From Acidimicrobiaceae bacterium (GTDB lineage: Bacteria; Actinomycetota; Acidimicrobiia; Acidimicrobiales; Palsa-688): a stretch of 5,519 bases of DNA. The notes below the pieces were generated by a model. The model searched no databases, was not told where the DNA came from, and saw nothing but the letters and a program-made list of their open reading frames with translations. The translations under genes were made by a program, and so were the position numbers. The DNA lies in the NCBI GenBank assembly GCA_027334785.1, contig DAHWQF010000250.1:1-5519 (forward strand), read 5' to 3'. Positions 1-5,519 of this stretch are shown one piece after another; the stretch's first letter is position 1; the number at the start of each line of letters is the position of its first letter.

Positions 1-108
1 GACGCGGGCGCCGGCGCACCCCGCTCGTGCCCTGGAGAGATAGTGCTGCCGCCATGCCCTGGACGCGGCGAGCTCCACCCCGCCGGCGGCTCAACCCGGT
101 CGTACCAT

Positions 109-121
109 GGAGGGAGGGTGG
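109..121 (+). other. Candidate two-tetrad G-quadruplex motif
   Basis: Four G-runs (GG, GGG, GGG, GG) are separated by single A, A and T bases, about 55 bases before the fhaB start codon. One-base loops favour quadruplex folding in principle, though two-tetrad structures are weak. The same purine run also resembles a strong Shine-Dalgarno sequence. Its function is unknown. Confidence 0.3.
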
Positions 122-129
122 CGTCGCCA

Positions 130-141
130 GGGGCCGGCCCC
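130..141. repeat. 12-bp perfect GC palindrome
   Basis: GGGGCCGGCCCC is self-complementary, and a further CCC follows it. It has no loop and no T-tract, so it is not a convincing terminator. It could be an operator-like dyad or chance in GC-rich DNA. Confidence 0.25.
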
Positions 142-176
142 CCCTTCACGAGCGCTGAGACGTTAGGTCACAGAAC

Positions 177-725
177 ATGCGAACGCTGCCTGTTATGGCG
201 CTAGTGGCGGCGCCGGCCCTCCGGCTGCTCGAGTACGCCTTCCTGGCCCTGCTCTATCTGTTCCTCCTGAGAGTGGTGCGAGCGGTGTGGGTAGAGCTGA
301 AAGAGCCGGTGGCGGCGCAACCAACCCCCGGCGAGCCCGGGCCGGCCTACTCCGACGGCAACGGCCAACCAGGCGGGGCAGCCAAGGCGGGCAGGGCTGC
401 CCGGGCGAGCCCCACCAAGCTCGTCGTGGTCGGACCGGGGGCTGACGGCGGGGCCGGCAGAACAGGCAGAACAGGCAGAACAGCAGTGCTCGGTGACGAG
501 CTCACCATCGGACGGGCACCGGGGTGTGACCTCGTGCTCGGGGAGGACAACTTCGTGTCCGCCCACCACGCCCGCGTTTTCCGCCGGGGCCAGGAGTACT
601 GGGTCGAGGATCTCGGCTCGACGAATGGTACCTTGTTGAACGAGCGGAGGATTTCTACCGCCGCACCGCTACGCAGGGGTGACCGCGTCCAGGTTGGTCG
701 GACGCTCCTGGAACTGCAAAAATGA
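177..725 (+). CDS. fhaB: FhaB-type membrane-anchored FHA-domain protein
   Basis: This is a phospho-threonine-binding adaptor of the FhaB (FipA) family, which in mycobacteria links Ser/Thr kinase signalling to septum and cell-wall growth. Its 182 residues comprise a hydrophobic anchor (about 14-34), a Gly/Pro/Ala-rich linker (about 43-78) and a C-terminal FHA domain (about 80-182). The FHA signature is complete: IGR with R113, S128 and H131 in a SxxH, and GSTNGT at 147-152 with N150. Mycobacterial FhaB is about 155 residues, and the excess here lies mainly in the linker and in a tandem repeat within the FHA domain (residues 94-102). The ATG at 177 is the furthest upstream start possible, since an in-frame TGA lies at 156. 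Its ribosome site is poor (AGG at 165-167). The ATG at 195 (Met7) would give an N-terminus closer in length to mycobacterial FhaB but has no visible ribosome site. The stop overlaps the pstP start. Confidence 0.93.
   Translation: MRTLPVMALVAAPALRLLEYAFLALLYLFLLRVVRAVWVELKEPVAAQPTPGEPGPAYSDGNGQPGGAAKAGRAARASPTKLVVVGPGADGGAGRTGRTGRTAVLGDELTIGRAPGCDLVLGEDNFVSAHHARVFRRGQEYWVEDLGSTNGTLLNERRISTAAPLRRGDRVQVGRTLLELQK
456..482 (+). repeat. Three tandem copies of a 9-bp unit in fhaB
   Basis: The unit GGCAGAACA occurs three times without a mismatch (456-464, 465-473, 474-482). It is in frame and encodes Gly-Arg-Thr three times (residues 94-102). By comparison with other FhaB proteins it falls in the loop between the first FHA strand (KLVVV) and the strand leading to IGR. 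Copy-number change would keep the frame, so the tract could vary between strains. Confidence 0.9.
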
Positions 726-2221
726 GCAAGTTGCTCGTAGGCTCGGCCACCGATGTAGGCCTGGTCCGCTCGAACAACCAGGACCAGTTGTTGGTGGCGC
801 CGGGCCTGTACGCCGTTGCCGACGGCATGGGGGGCCACGCTGCGGGCGAGGTGGCCTCCGCCACGGCAGTGAAGGCGCTACGGGCAGCCTTCGAGGCGAG
901 CGACCAGCGCTCTGCCGACGCCCTCCTCAACGCCGCTCGGGCTGCCAACCGGGCCGTGTGGGAGCAAGCCCAGTCCCACCGGGCCATGCACGGAATGGGC
1001 ACCACGCTGGTGGCCCTGGCGGTCGTGGAACGCCAAGACGGCACCAATGGCCTAGCCGTAGCCCACATCGGCGACTCACGGCTGTACCTGCTTCGCGAGG
1101 GGTCGTTCTTACAGCTCACCGTGGACCACAGCTTGGTCCAGGAGCTGGTAGACGACGGCCAGATCAGCCAGGCCCAGGCGGCGGTGCACCCTCAGCGCCA
1201 TGTCCTCACGCGTGCGCTGGGCGTCGAGCCCTCCGTCGATGTCGACCTGCTTGCCGTTGAGCCCCATCACGGCGACCGTTACCTTCTTTGCAGCGACGGC
1301 CTCCCACGCGAAGCCCCCGACGACGAGATCGCTGCCGTCCTCCTCTCTTTCCCCGACCCAAGCGAGGCTGCCGAGCAGCTCGTGGGGCTCGCCAACTCGC
1401 GCGGCGGCAGTGACAACGTCACGGTCGTCGTCGTCGACGTGCGAGCCAACGGGCAGGCCCCGGACACGCTGATAACCCTGAGCCAGCCCGTGCCGGTGGA
1501 TACGAACGGTCAGCCGGAGGGTTTCGGCTCTTCGCGGCCCCTGGGTGCGAGCGCTGCTGTGACTACCATAGCCCTGCCCTCCAAAGGGCCCGCCGGCGTC
1601 GCCCCGGACGAAGTACCGGCAGCTGCCGAACTGCCGCCCCAACCGGGCAGCCAGATACCCGCAACCGCCAGACCCGCCCGCCGCCCATTCGCCCTTTTCA
1701 CATGGCGCGTCGGCGGGTTCGTGGCCGCGGTCTGCTTCGTGATCGGCGGGGTGATCGGTGCCCTCGCCTGGTACGGGCGCTCTGCTTACTTCGTCGGCCT
1801 CTCGGGCCGCGAGATCACGATTTTCCAGGGCCGCCCGGGAGGGGTGCTGTGGTTCCAACCGACTGTGGCCGAGCGCACCCGTTACAACTCCTCATCGGTA
1901 CTGCCCTCCGTGCTCGTAAAGTTGCGGGCTGGCTACCTCGAGCCGTCGGTCCCGCGGGCAAGACAGTTCATCTCCAACCAGGTAGCAGAGAAAATAGAAG
2001 CGCAAGGCGAGACACCGGCTTCCGCCCGGGGTGCACCGCGCTCGGCCAAGCACGTCTCCACGCCAAAGTCCAACCCCCTCACCGGGGCCAAAGCCCACCA
2101 GCCGTCTGCCCATGGGACCACCGAAACGTCTCCCAGCACTACGGTGCCGGCGAAAAAGGCCCCCCCGTCCGTTCAACCCAAAAGACACCTATCAACAAAG
2201 CTAGGGACGGCAACAAAATGA
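722..2221 (+). CDS. pstP: PstP-type PP2C Ser/Thr protein phosphatase, membrane-bound
   Basis: This is a metal-dependent PP2C phosphatase that removes phosphate from Ser/Thr kinases such as PknA/PknB and from their targets, including cell-wall enzymes. The cytoplasmic catalytic domain is about residues 5-241. Its motifs are RSNNQD (16-21), ADGMGG with D34, the HIGDSR segment with D118, SDGL with D192, and GGSDN with D231 and N232. These cover the metal-binding acidic residues of the family. A linker (about 242-325) leads to one transmembrane helix (about 329-350) and an extracytoplasmic part of about 149 residues. Its first portion (about 355-425) resembles the conserved outer region of PstP, and its last 70 residues are rich in Pro, Ser, Thr and Lys. 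At 499 residues it is close to mycobacterial PstP (about 514). The ATG lies in the fhaB stop (ATGA), with no strong ribosome site, so it is probably translated by coupling. Confidence 0.95.
   Translation: MSKLLVGSATDVGLVRSNNQDQLLVAPGLYAVADGMGGHAAGEVASATAVKALRAAFEASDQRSADALLNAARAANRAVWEQAQSHRAMHGMGTTLVALAVVERQDGTNGLAVAHIGDSRLYLLREGSFLQLTVDHSLVQELVDDGQISQAQAAVHPQRHVLTRALGVEPSVDVDLLAVEPHHGDRYLLCSDGLPREAPDDEIAAVLLSFPDPSEAAEQLVGLANSRGGSDNVTVVVVDVRANGQAPDTLITLSQPVPVDTNGQPEGFGSSRPLGASAAVTTIALPSKGPAGVAPDEVPAAAELPPQPGSQIPATARPARRPFALFTWRVGGFVAAVCFVIGGVIGALAWYGRSAYFVGLSGREITIFQGRPGGVLWFQPTVAERTRYNSSSVLPSVLVKLRAGYLEPSVPRARQFISNQVAEKIEAQGETPASARGAPRSAKHVSTPKSNPLTGAKAHQPSAHGTTETSPSTTVPAKKAPPSVQPKRHLSTKLGTATK
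2203..2210 (+). promoter_or_regulatory. Ribosome binding site of rodA
   Basis: AGGGACGG lies seven bases before the ATG at 2218, inside the last codons of pstP. It supports 2218 as the rodA start rather than the open frame that continues more than 500 bases upstream through pstP. Confidence 0.6.
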
Positions 2222-3672
2222 GCGTGAGCGCTCCGAGCGCACCCGTGGCACTCCGGCCCGCGGCCGCCTCCCCGGCACGCAGCGAGCGCAGGCTGGCGCC
2301 CCGGCGCGCCGAGCTCGGCATGCTGGTGCTCGTCTATGTACTGGTAACCGGCCTTTACGTCGTGGCGGGGCTCGGTGCCTCGGGCAAAGTCCCCAAGGAC
2401 GCTCCCGTTTTCGCGTTGGCCACAGCGATCCTGCTCGCGTCGGGACATATTGCGCTCCGCCGCCTCGCCCCCTATGCGTCGGCGGTGTTCTTGCCCTTGG
2501 CGGCCCTGCTTAACGGCATCGGCTACGTATTTATCAGCCACCTCGACAGCGCCGAAGGTTCCAACCAGGCCCTCTGGACGGTGGTCGGGCTGGCCTGTCT
2601 GATCGTGACCCTGGCGTTGTTCCCACGCGCCATCGACTTCGAGCGCTACCGCTACCTGATCGCGCTGGCCGGCATCGCACTTTTGCTTCTCCCTCTAGTC
2701 CCTCACATCGGGGAAGACATCAATGGGGCGCGGTTGTGGGTACGGGCGGGGCCGTTCAGCCTCCAACCAGAAGAGTTTGCCAAGATAGCCTTGGCCATTT
2801 TCTTCGCTTCCGTCCTCGCCGAGCGCGCCGACCTCCTCGCCGCCGGCACCCGCCGGATCGGCCGGTGGTTGGTGCTCGAACCGCGCTACCTCGCCCCTCT
2901 CGCCGCCGCATGGGGCTTGTCTCTCCTCATATTGCTGGCAGAAAACAACCTCGGTGCTTCGTTTTTGTTCTTCATGCTGCTCGTCTCGATGCTCTGGATA
3001 GCGACGGGGCGTCTCGCCTATTTGGGCCTCGGCGCCGGCCTTTTTGCCGGAGCGGCCGTTTTTGCCCTGGATGTGGTCCACCACGCGCAGACCCGGGTCC
3101 AAGCTTGGCTCCACCCCTGGGCACACTTTGCCACCTCGGGGTACCAGATCATCGAAGGATGGTTCGGGCTCGCCGGCGGTGGGATGTGGGGCCTTGGCCC
3201 AGGCCAGGGCAACGCCCGGGTCATCCCCGAAGCGTCCACCGACTTCATGTTCGCTTCGATCGGGGAGCAAATCGGCCTCGTCGGCCTCTCTGCCCTCCTC
3301 GCCATCTACCTATTGCTGATGGGCTCGGGGCTCAGGGCCGCAGTGCGCTCGGAGCGCTCCTTCGGTAAGCTCCTTGCCACCGGGCTTTCCCTGTTGCTCG
3401 TTGTCCAGGTGTTCGTCGTCAGTGGCGGTATCACCCGCGTCATCCCGGTGACCGGCATAGTGCTGCCGTTTGTGTCCTATGGCGGCTCCTCCCTGGTCTC
3501 CAACTATGCCCTCTTGGCCATCTTGATAAGAATTTCAAACGACAATGCTAGCCTCCCGCACCCTGGGGACGACGATGGACGCGTTTCTCGGGCGTCGTCC
3601 AGCCAACAAAGCGGCCGCCCCCTCGCGGTGGCACGCGAAGAGGCAGGCACGACTGGGAGCCTCCCGCTATGA
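2218..3672 (+). CDS. rodA: RodA, SEDS-family peptidoglycan glycan polymerase
   Basis: This is an integral membrane glycosyltransferase that polymerises lipid II into glycan strands during elongation, acting with a class B penicillin-binding protein (pbpA, next gene). Its 484 residues carry about ten or more hydrophobic helices between about 33 and 438, a basic cytoplasmic N-terminus (about 30 residues) and a polar Ser-rich C-tail (about 441-484). SEDS hallmarks are NGARLW (169-174), QPEEFAK (183-189), the LGxGxGN region (about 326-332), PEASTDFMFA (337-346) with the conserved Asp D342, and PFVSYGGSS (417-425). By family knowledge that Asp is essential for polymerase activity. Two motif positions differ from the usual form: QPEE where QPSE or QPAE is common, and NNLG (243-246) where DLG is common. 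Mycobacterial RodA is about 469 residues. The start overlaps the pstP stop and has a ribosome site. The frame is open back to 1702, but that part is only a shadow of pstP. Confidence 0.95.
   Translation: MSVSAPSAPVALRPAAASPARSERRLAPRRAELGMLVLVYVLVTGLYVVAGLGASGKVPKDAPVFALATAILLASGHIALRRLAPYASAVFLPLAALLNGIGYVFISHLDSAEGSNQALWTVVGLACLIVTLALFPRAIDFERYRYLIALAGIALLLLPLVPHIGEDINGARLWVRAGPFSLQPEEFAKIALAIFFASVLAERADLLAAGTRRIGRWLVLEPRYLAPLAAAWGLSLLILLAENNLGASFLFFMLLVSMLWIATGRLAYLGLGAGLFAGAAVFALDVVHHAQTRVQAWLHPWAHFATSGYQIIEGWFGLAGGGMWGLGPGQGNARVIPEASTDFMFASIGEQIGLVGLSALLAIYLLLMGSGLRAAVRSERSFGKLLATGLSLLLVVQVFVVSGGITRVIPVTGIVLPFVSYGGSSLVSNYALLAILIRISNDNASLPHPGDDDGRVSRASSSQQSGRPLAVAREEAGTTGSLPL
3655..3659 (+). 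promoter_or_regulatory. Ribosome binding site of pbpA
   Basis: GGGAG lies nine bases before the ATG at 3669, within the end of rodA. It supports independent as well as coupled initiation of pbpA. Confidence 0.6.
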
Positions 3673-5156
3673 ACTCCATAAACCGCCGAGTACGCTGGGC
3701 CGGCCTCGGGGCATGCCTGCTCGTGCTGGTCGTTTTCGCGCAGCTCAACTACATCCAGGTGTTCCACGCGAGCGCGCTCGAGAACAACCCCCTTAATATG
3801 CGTCACATTATCCAGCAGTACAGCAAGCCTCGCGGCGCCATCATCTCAGCCGATGGGGTCACGTTGGCTGAGTCCGTGCCGAGCAATGACCAGTACAAAT
3901 ACCAGCGCGTGTACCCCAAAGGTGCGCTCTTCGGCCAGATAACGGGGTACTACTCTTTGACCTACGGCACCGACGGCCTCGAGCGCCAGTACAATTCAGT
4001 GCTCTCTGAGGCTACGACCAAGGTGAGCTTCCCGGGGAGCCTTCACCAGCTCGAGAAACTGCTCACGACCGAGCCGTCGCTGGACGACCTCCACATAACC
4101 GTCCTCTCGAGCCTGCAATCGCTGGCCCGCCAACAACTCGCCGGCCGCGACGGCGCGGTCGTCGCCCTCGAGCCCAAGACCGGCGCAGTGCTCGCCATGT
4201 ACTCCAACCCGAGCTACAACCCAAACCCCCTGGCGAGCCACAACCCCGCAGTGGAGCAAGCCGCGTGGCACAAGCTGCAGGACAACCCCGGCCGGCCCCT
4301 CGCCGCCGCTGCGTACCGGCAGCGTTTCTTCCCCGGGTCCACCTTCAAGGTCGTGACCGCCTCAGCCGTTTACGACCACAAACCCGCGCTTGCCAAAAAG
4401 GACTTCCCCGTCTCTACTGGGCTCGTGCTGCCTGACACAGCCGGCCAGGTGCTGCACAACTACGCCGGGGAGGCATGCGGTGGGCAGATACTGGAGCTCT
4501 TCACCGTGTCCTGCGACTCGGGCTTCGGGCAGATCGGCCTCGAGCTGGGGGGCAAGAACCTCGCCGAGGAAGCCAAGGCATTCGGCTGGGACCGCCCGAT
4601 TCCCCTTGACCTACCCGGCGTTGCCGAGTCCTACTTCCCCCCTCCGTCTAGCTTTTACCGCAACGCAGGTGCTCTTGCCAAGTCGGCCATCGGCCAAGAA
4701 AGTGTACAGGCCGTGCCGCTCACCCTTGCCCTCGACGCCGCTGCCATAGCCGACAAGGGTGTCATCATGACCCCGCACTTGTTGTCCACGGTAACGGGCT
4801 CACAAGGCCAGGTCGTCGAAAAGTACAAGCCCAAGCCGTGGCTCCGGGCGACGTCTCCTGCTACGGCCGCCAAGCTCACCACTCTCATGCTCTCGGTCGT
4901 GAACAGCCCGAACGGCACCGGGGTGGCAGCGCAGATACCCGGGGTCGAGGTGGCCGGCAAGACCGGTACCGCCCAAACGGGGGGCCCCAACATCGAAACG
5001 TGGTTCGTTGCTTTCGCCCCGGCACAAGACCCAAAGATAGCGGTGTGCGTCCTAGTGGAAAACCAGCCCCCTGCAACCGAGTACCAAGGTGGGACCATCG
5101 CGGCGCCCATAGCAAAGGCCGTCATCGAGTCCTATCTGCAAAGGACGGCCCCGTGA
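3669..5156 (+). CDS. pbpA: PbpA, class B penicillin-binding protein (DD-transpeptidase)
   Basis: This is a monofunctional transpeptidase that cross-links peptidoglycan stem peptides outside the membrane and is the usual partner of RodA. Its 495 residues match mycobacterial PbpA (about 491). One N-terminal membrane helix (about 11-28) follows basic residues. Next comes the dimerisation/pedestal region with the family stretches YSKPRGAI (51-58) and GLERQYN (103-109), and then the transpeptidase domain from about 160. Active-site motifs are STFK (224-227, nucleophile S224 and K227), SCD (281-283) in the SxN position, and KTGTAQ (431-436). IGQ at 341-343 is also typical. The Asp at 283 in place of Asn is notable, because mycobacterial PbpA has SCN. 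Cysteines at 270 and 282 lie close to the active site and could form a disulfide, as in mycobacterial PbpA. The start overlaps the rodA stop as ATGA. Confidence 0.95.
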   Translation: MNSINRRVRWAGLGACLLVLVVFAQLNYIQVFHASALENNPLNMRHIIQQYSKPRGAIISADGVTLAESVPSNDQYKYQRVYPKGALFGQITGYYSLTYGTDGLERQYNSVLSEATTKVSFPGSLHQLEKLLTTEPSLDDLHITVLSSLQSLARQQLAGRDGAVVALEPKTGAVLAMYSNPSYNPNPLASHNPAVEQAAWHKLQDNPGRPLAAAAYRQRFFPGSTFKVVTASAVYDHKPALAKKDFPVSTGLVLPDTAGQVLHNYAGEACGGQILELFTVSCDSGFGQIGLELGGKNLAEEAKAFGWDRPIPLDLPGVAESYFPPPSSFYRNAGALAKSAIGQESVQAVPLTLALDAAAIADKGVIMTPHLLSTVTGSQGQVVEKYKPKPWLRATSPATAAKLTTLMLSVVNSPNGTGVAAQIPGVEVAGKTGTAQTGGPNIETWFVAFAPAQDPKIAVCVLVENQPPATEYQGGTIAAPIAKAVIESYLQRTAP

Positions 5157-5243
5157 CTCCGACGCTCGTGACTCTTGAGCTTGCATCGAGCGGTCCCGGG
5201 CGCGCGCGACCAGGGAAGGCGCCCCATCTAGGCTGTGGCGGAA
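5157..5243. other. 87-base gap between pbpA and the kinase gene
   Basis: This is the only real intergenic space after fhaB. It holds a possible 6-bp stem (5198-5203 with 5219-5224, loop of 15 bases) but no T-tract, so no supported terminator. I see no clear promoter. Co-transcription of the kinase with pbpA is therefore the simplest reading. Confidence 0.5.
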
Positions 5244-5519
5244 ATGTCGTCGCCTGAAGTCTTCAGCAGCCGCTACGAGCTGGTGCGCCACATCGCCCGA
5301 GGCGCTATGGCCCAGGTCTACCTGGCCCAAGACCTGCTCCTCGACCGGCCCGGCGCGATCAAGGTCCTCTTCCCCGAACTGTCTTCCGACCCCTCCTTTG
5401 TTGAGCGGTTTCGCCGGGAGGCGCAGGCGGCTGCCAACCTCTCTCACCCCAACATCATCTCGATCTACGACTGGGGCCAGGGAGAGCACACCTACTTCAT
5501 AGTGATGGAGTACATCGAC
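5244..5519 (+). CDS. pknB: PknB-type Ser/Thr protein kinase, N-terminal part (cut by window end)
   Basis: This is the N-lobe of a Hanks-type Ser/Thr kinase that is probably the master kinase of the cluster, counterpart of the PstP phosphatase. The 92 visible residues show RYEL (10-13), a glycine-loop region RGAMAQVYLA (19-28), the ATP-anchoring lysine K40 in AIKVL, the paired glutamate E59 in RFRREAQ, HPNII (68-72) and the hinge VMEYID (87-92). K40 and E59 fall at the same numbers as in Mycobacterium tuberculosis PknB, which supports the start. The glycine loop is altered: Ala at 18 and 21 replace the Gly of PknB. The catalytic loop, activation loop, membrane helix and any PASTA repeats lie beyond the window. 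The ATG at 5244 was chosen; a GTG at 5235 is in frame just after a TAG at 5229 and would add three residues. PknA is the alternative identity, but the sequence is closer to PknB as I recall it. Confidence 0.88.
   Translation, partial: MSSPEVFSSRYELVRHIARGAMAQVYLAQDLLLDRPGAIKVLFPELSSDPSFVERFRREAQAAANLSHPNIISIYDWGQGEHTYFIVMEYID

Larger units (their letters stand above)
1..176. other. GC-rich region upstream of fhaB, no supported gene
   Basis: No reading frame here gives a recognisable protein. One plus frame closes at a TAG at 41-43 and could be the last codons of an upstream gene, but its 13 residues match nothing I know. In particular none of the frames looks like the end of an FHA domain, so an fhaA tail is not visible. 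The stretch contains a G-run motif at 109-121, a GC palindrome at 130-141 and a TGA at 156-158 in frame with fhaB. That stop rules out a start for fhaB further upstream. I found no convincing -35/-10 pair. Any promoter for the operon may lie here or further upstream. Confidence 0.6.

Noticed and set aside
1..55. Minus-strand frame starting at an ATG at 55 and leaving the window (divergent gene?)
   Set aside because: Only 18 codons are visible, the product is not recognisable and no ribosome site is seen.
104..109. TACCAT/TACCATG as a -10 promoter box for the operon
   Set aside because: No acceptable -35 hexamer lies 16-18 bases upstream; the region there is CCGCCG-like.
679..1260. 193-codon plus-strand frame overlapping fhaB and pstP
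   Set aside because: It is a frame shadow of the PP2C catalytic domain; the product is Arg/Gly/Pro-rich with no domain.
1109..1858. 249-codon open frame on the minus strand
   Set aside because: It lies wholly antisense to pstP, whose motifs are intact. Its translation is low-complexity Arg/Gly/Glu-rich text with no recognisable domain, as expected for antisense frames in GC-rich coding DNA.
1702..2217. Upstream extension of the rodA frame to an ATG at 1702
   Set aside because: It overlaps the pstP membrane and outer region in another frame, is Arg-rich nonsense, and the real start at 2218 has a ribosome site and an ATGA overlap.
2695..3270. 191-codon minus-strand frame opposite rodA
   Set aside because: It is antisense to well-conserved RodA motifs and shows no recognisable protein.
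5198..5224. Possible hairpin terminator after pbpA
   Set aside because: The stem is only 6 bp with a 15-base loop and no T-tract, which is expected by chance in such GC-rich sequence.
5235..5243. GTG at 5235 as the kinase start
   Set aside because: The ATG at 5244 places K40 and E59 at the same numbers as in M. tuberculosis PknB. The GTG would add only three residues and cannot be fully excluded.

Overview
The window holds a conserved actinobacterial cluster for cell elongation and Ser/Thr phospho-signalling. All genes lie on the plus strand, in the order fhaB, pstP, rodA, pbpA and the first 92 codons of a PknB-type kinase. DNA is strongly GC-rich and every product resembles the actinobacterial member of its family. 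This order is the known one of the mycobacterial fhaA-fhaB-pstP-rodA-pbpA-pknA-pknB locus. ATA isoleucine codons occur fairly often for such GC-rich DNA, which may point to an actinobacterial lineage outside the classic Mycobacterium/Streptomyces groups (Acidimicrobiia is my guess). I cannot confirm this from sequence alone.

Layout. Positions 1-176 hold no gene I can support. They form a GC-rich upstream region with a G-run motif, a 12-bp GC palindrome and only a doubtful small ORF. fhaB (177-725) encodes a membrane-anchored FHA protein that reads phospho-threonine. pstP (722-2221) encodes a membrane PP2C phosphatase with a cytoplasmic catalytic domain and an extracytoplasmic region. rodA (2218-3672) encodes a SEDS glycan polymerase. 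pbpA (3669-5156) encodes its class B penicillin-binding transpeptidase partner. After an 87-base gap a PknB-like kinase starts at 5244 and runs off the window.

How they work together, from family knowledge: the kinase phosphorylates division and elongation proteins, PstP reverses this, FhaB docks on phospho-threonines, and RodA with PbpA polymerise and cross-link peptidoglycan. The first four genes are joined by three identical ATGA stop/start overlaps, so they are very probably one translationally coupled unit. The kinase follows with no obvious terminator in between.

I see no mobile element, CRISPR array, RNA gene or undescribed system. The points worth a second look are small: a 9-bp tandem repeat inside the FHA domain, an SCD in place of SxN in PbpA, changed SEDS motif residues in RodA, an altered glycine loop in the kinase, the absence of pknA between pbpA and the kinase, and a possible G-quadruplex or small leader ORF upstream of fhaB.
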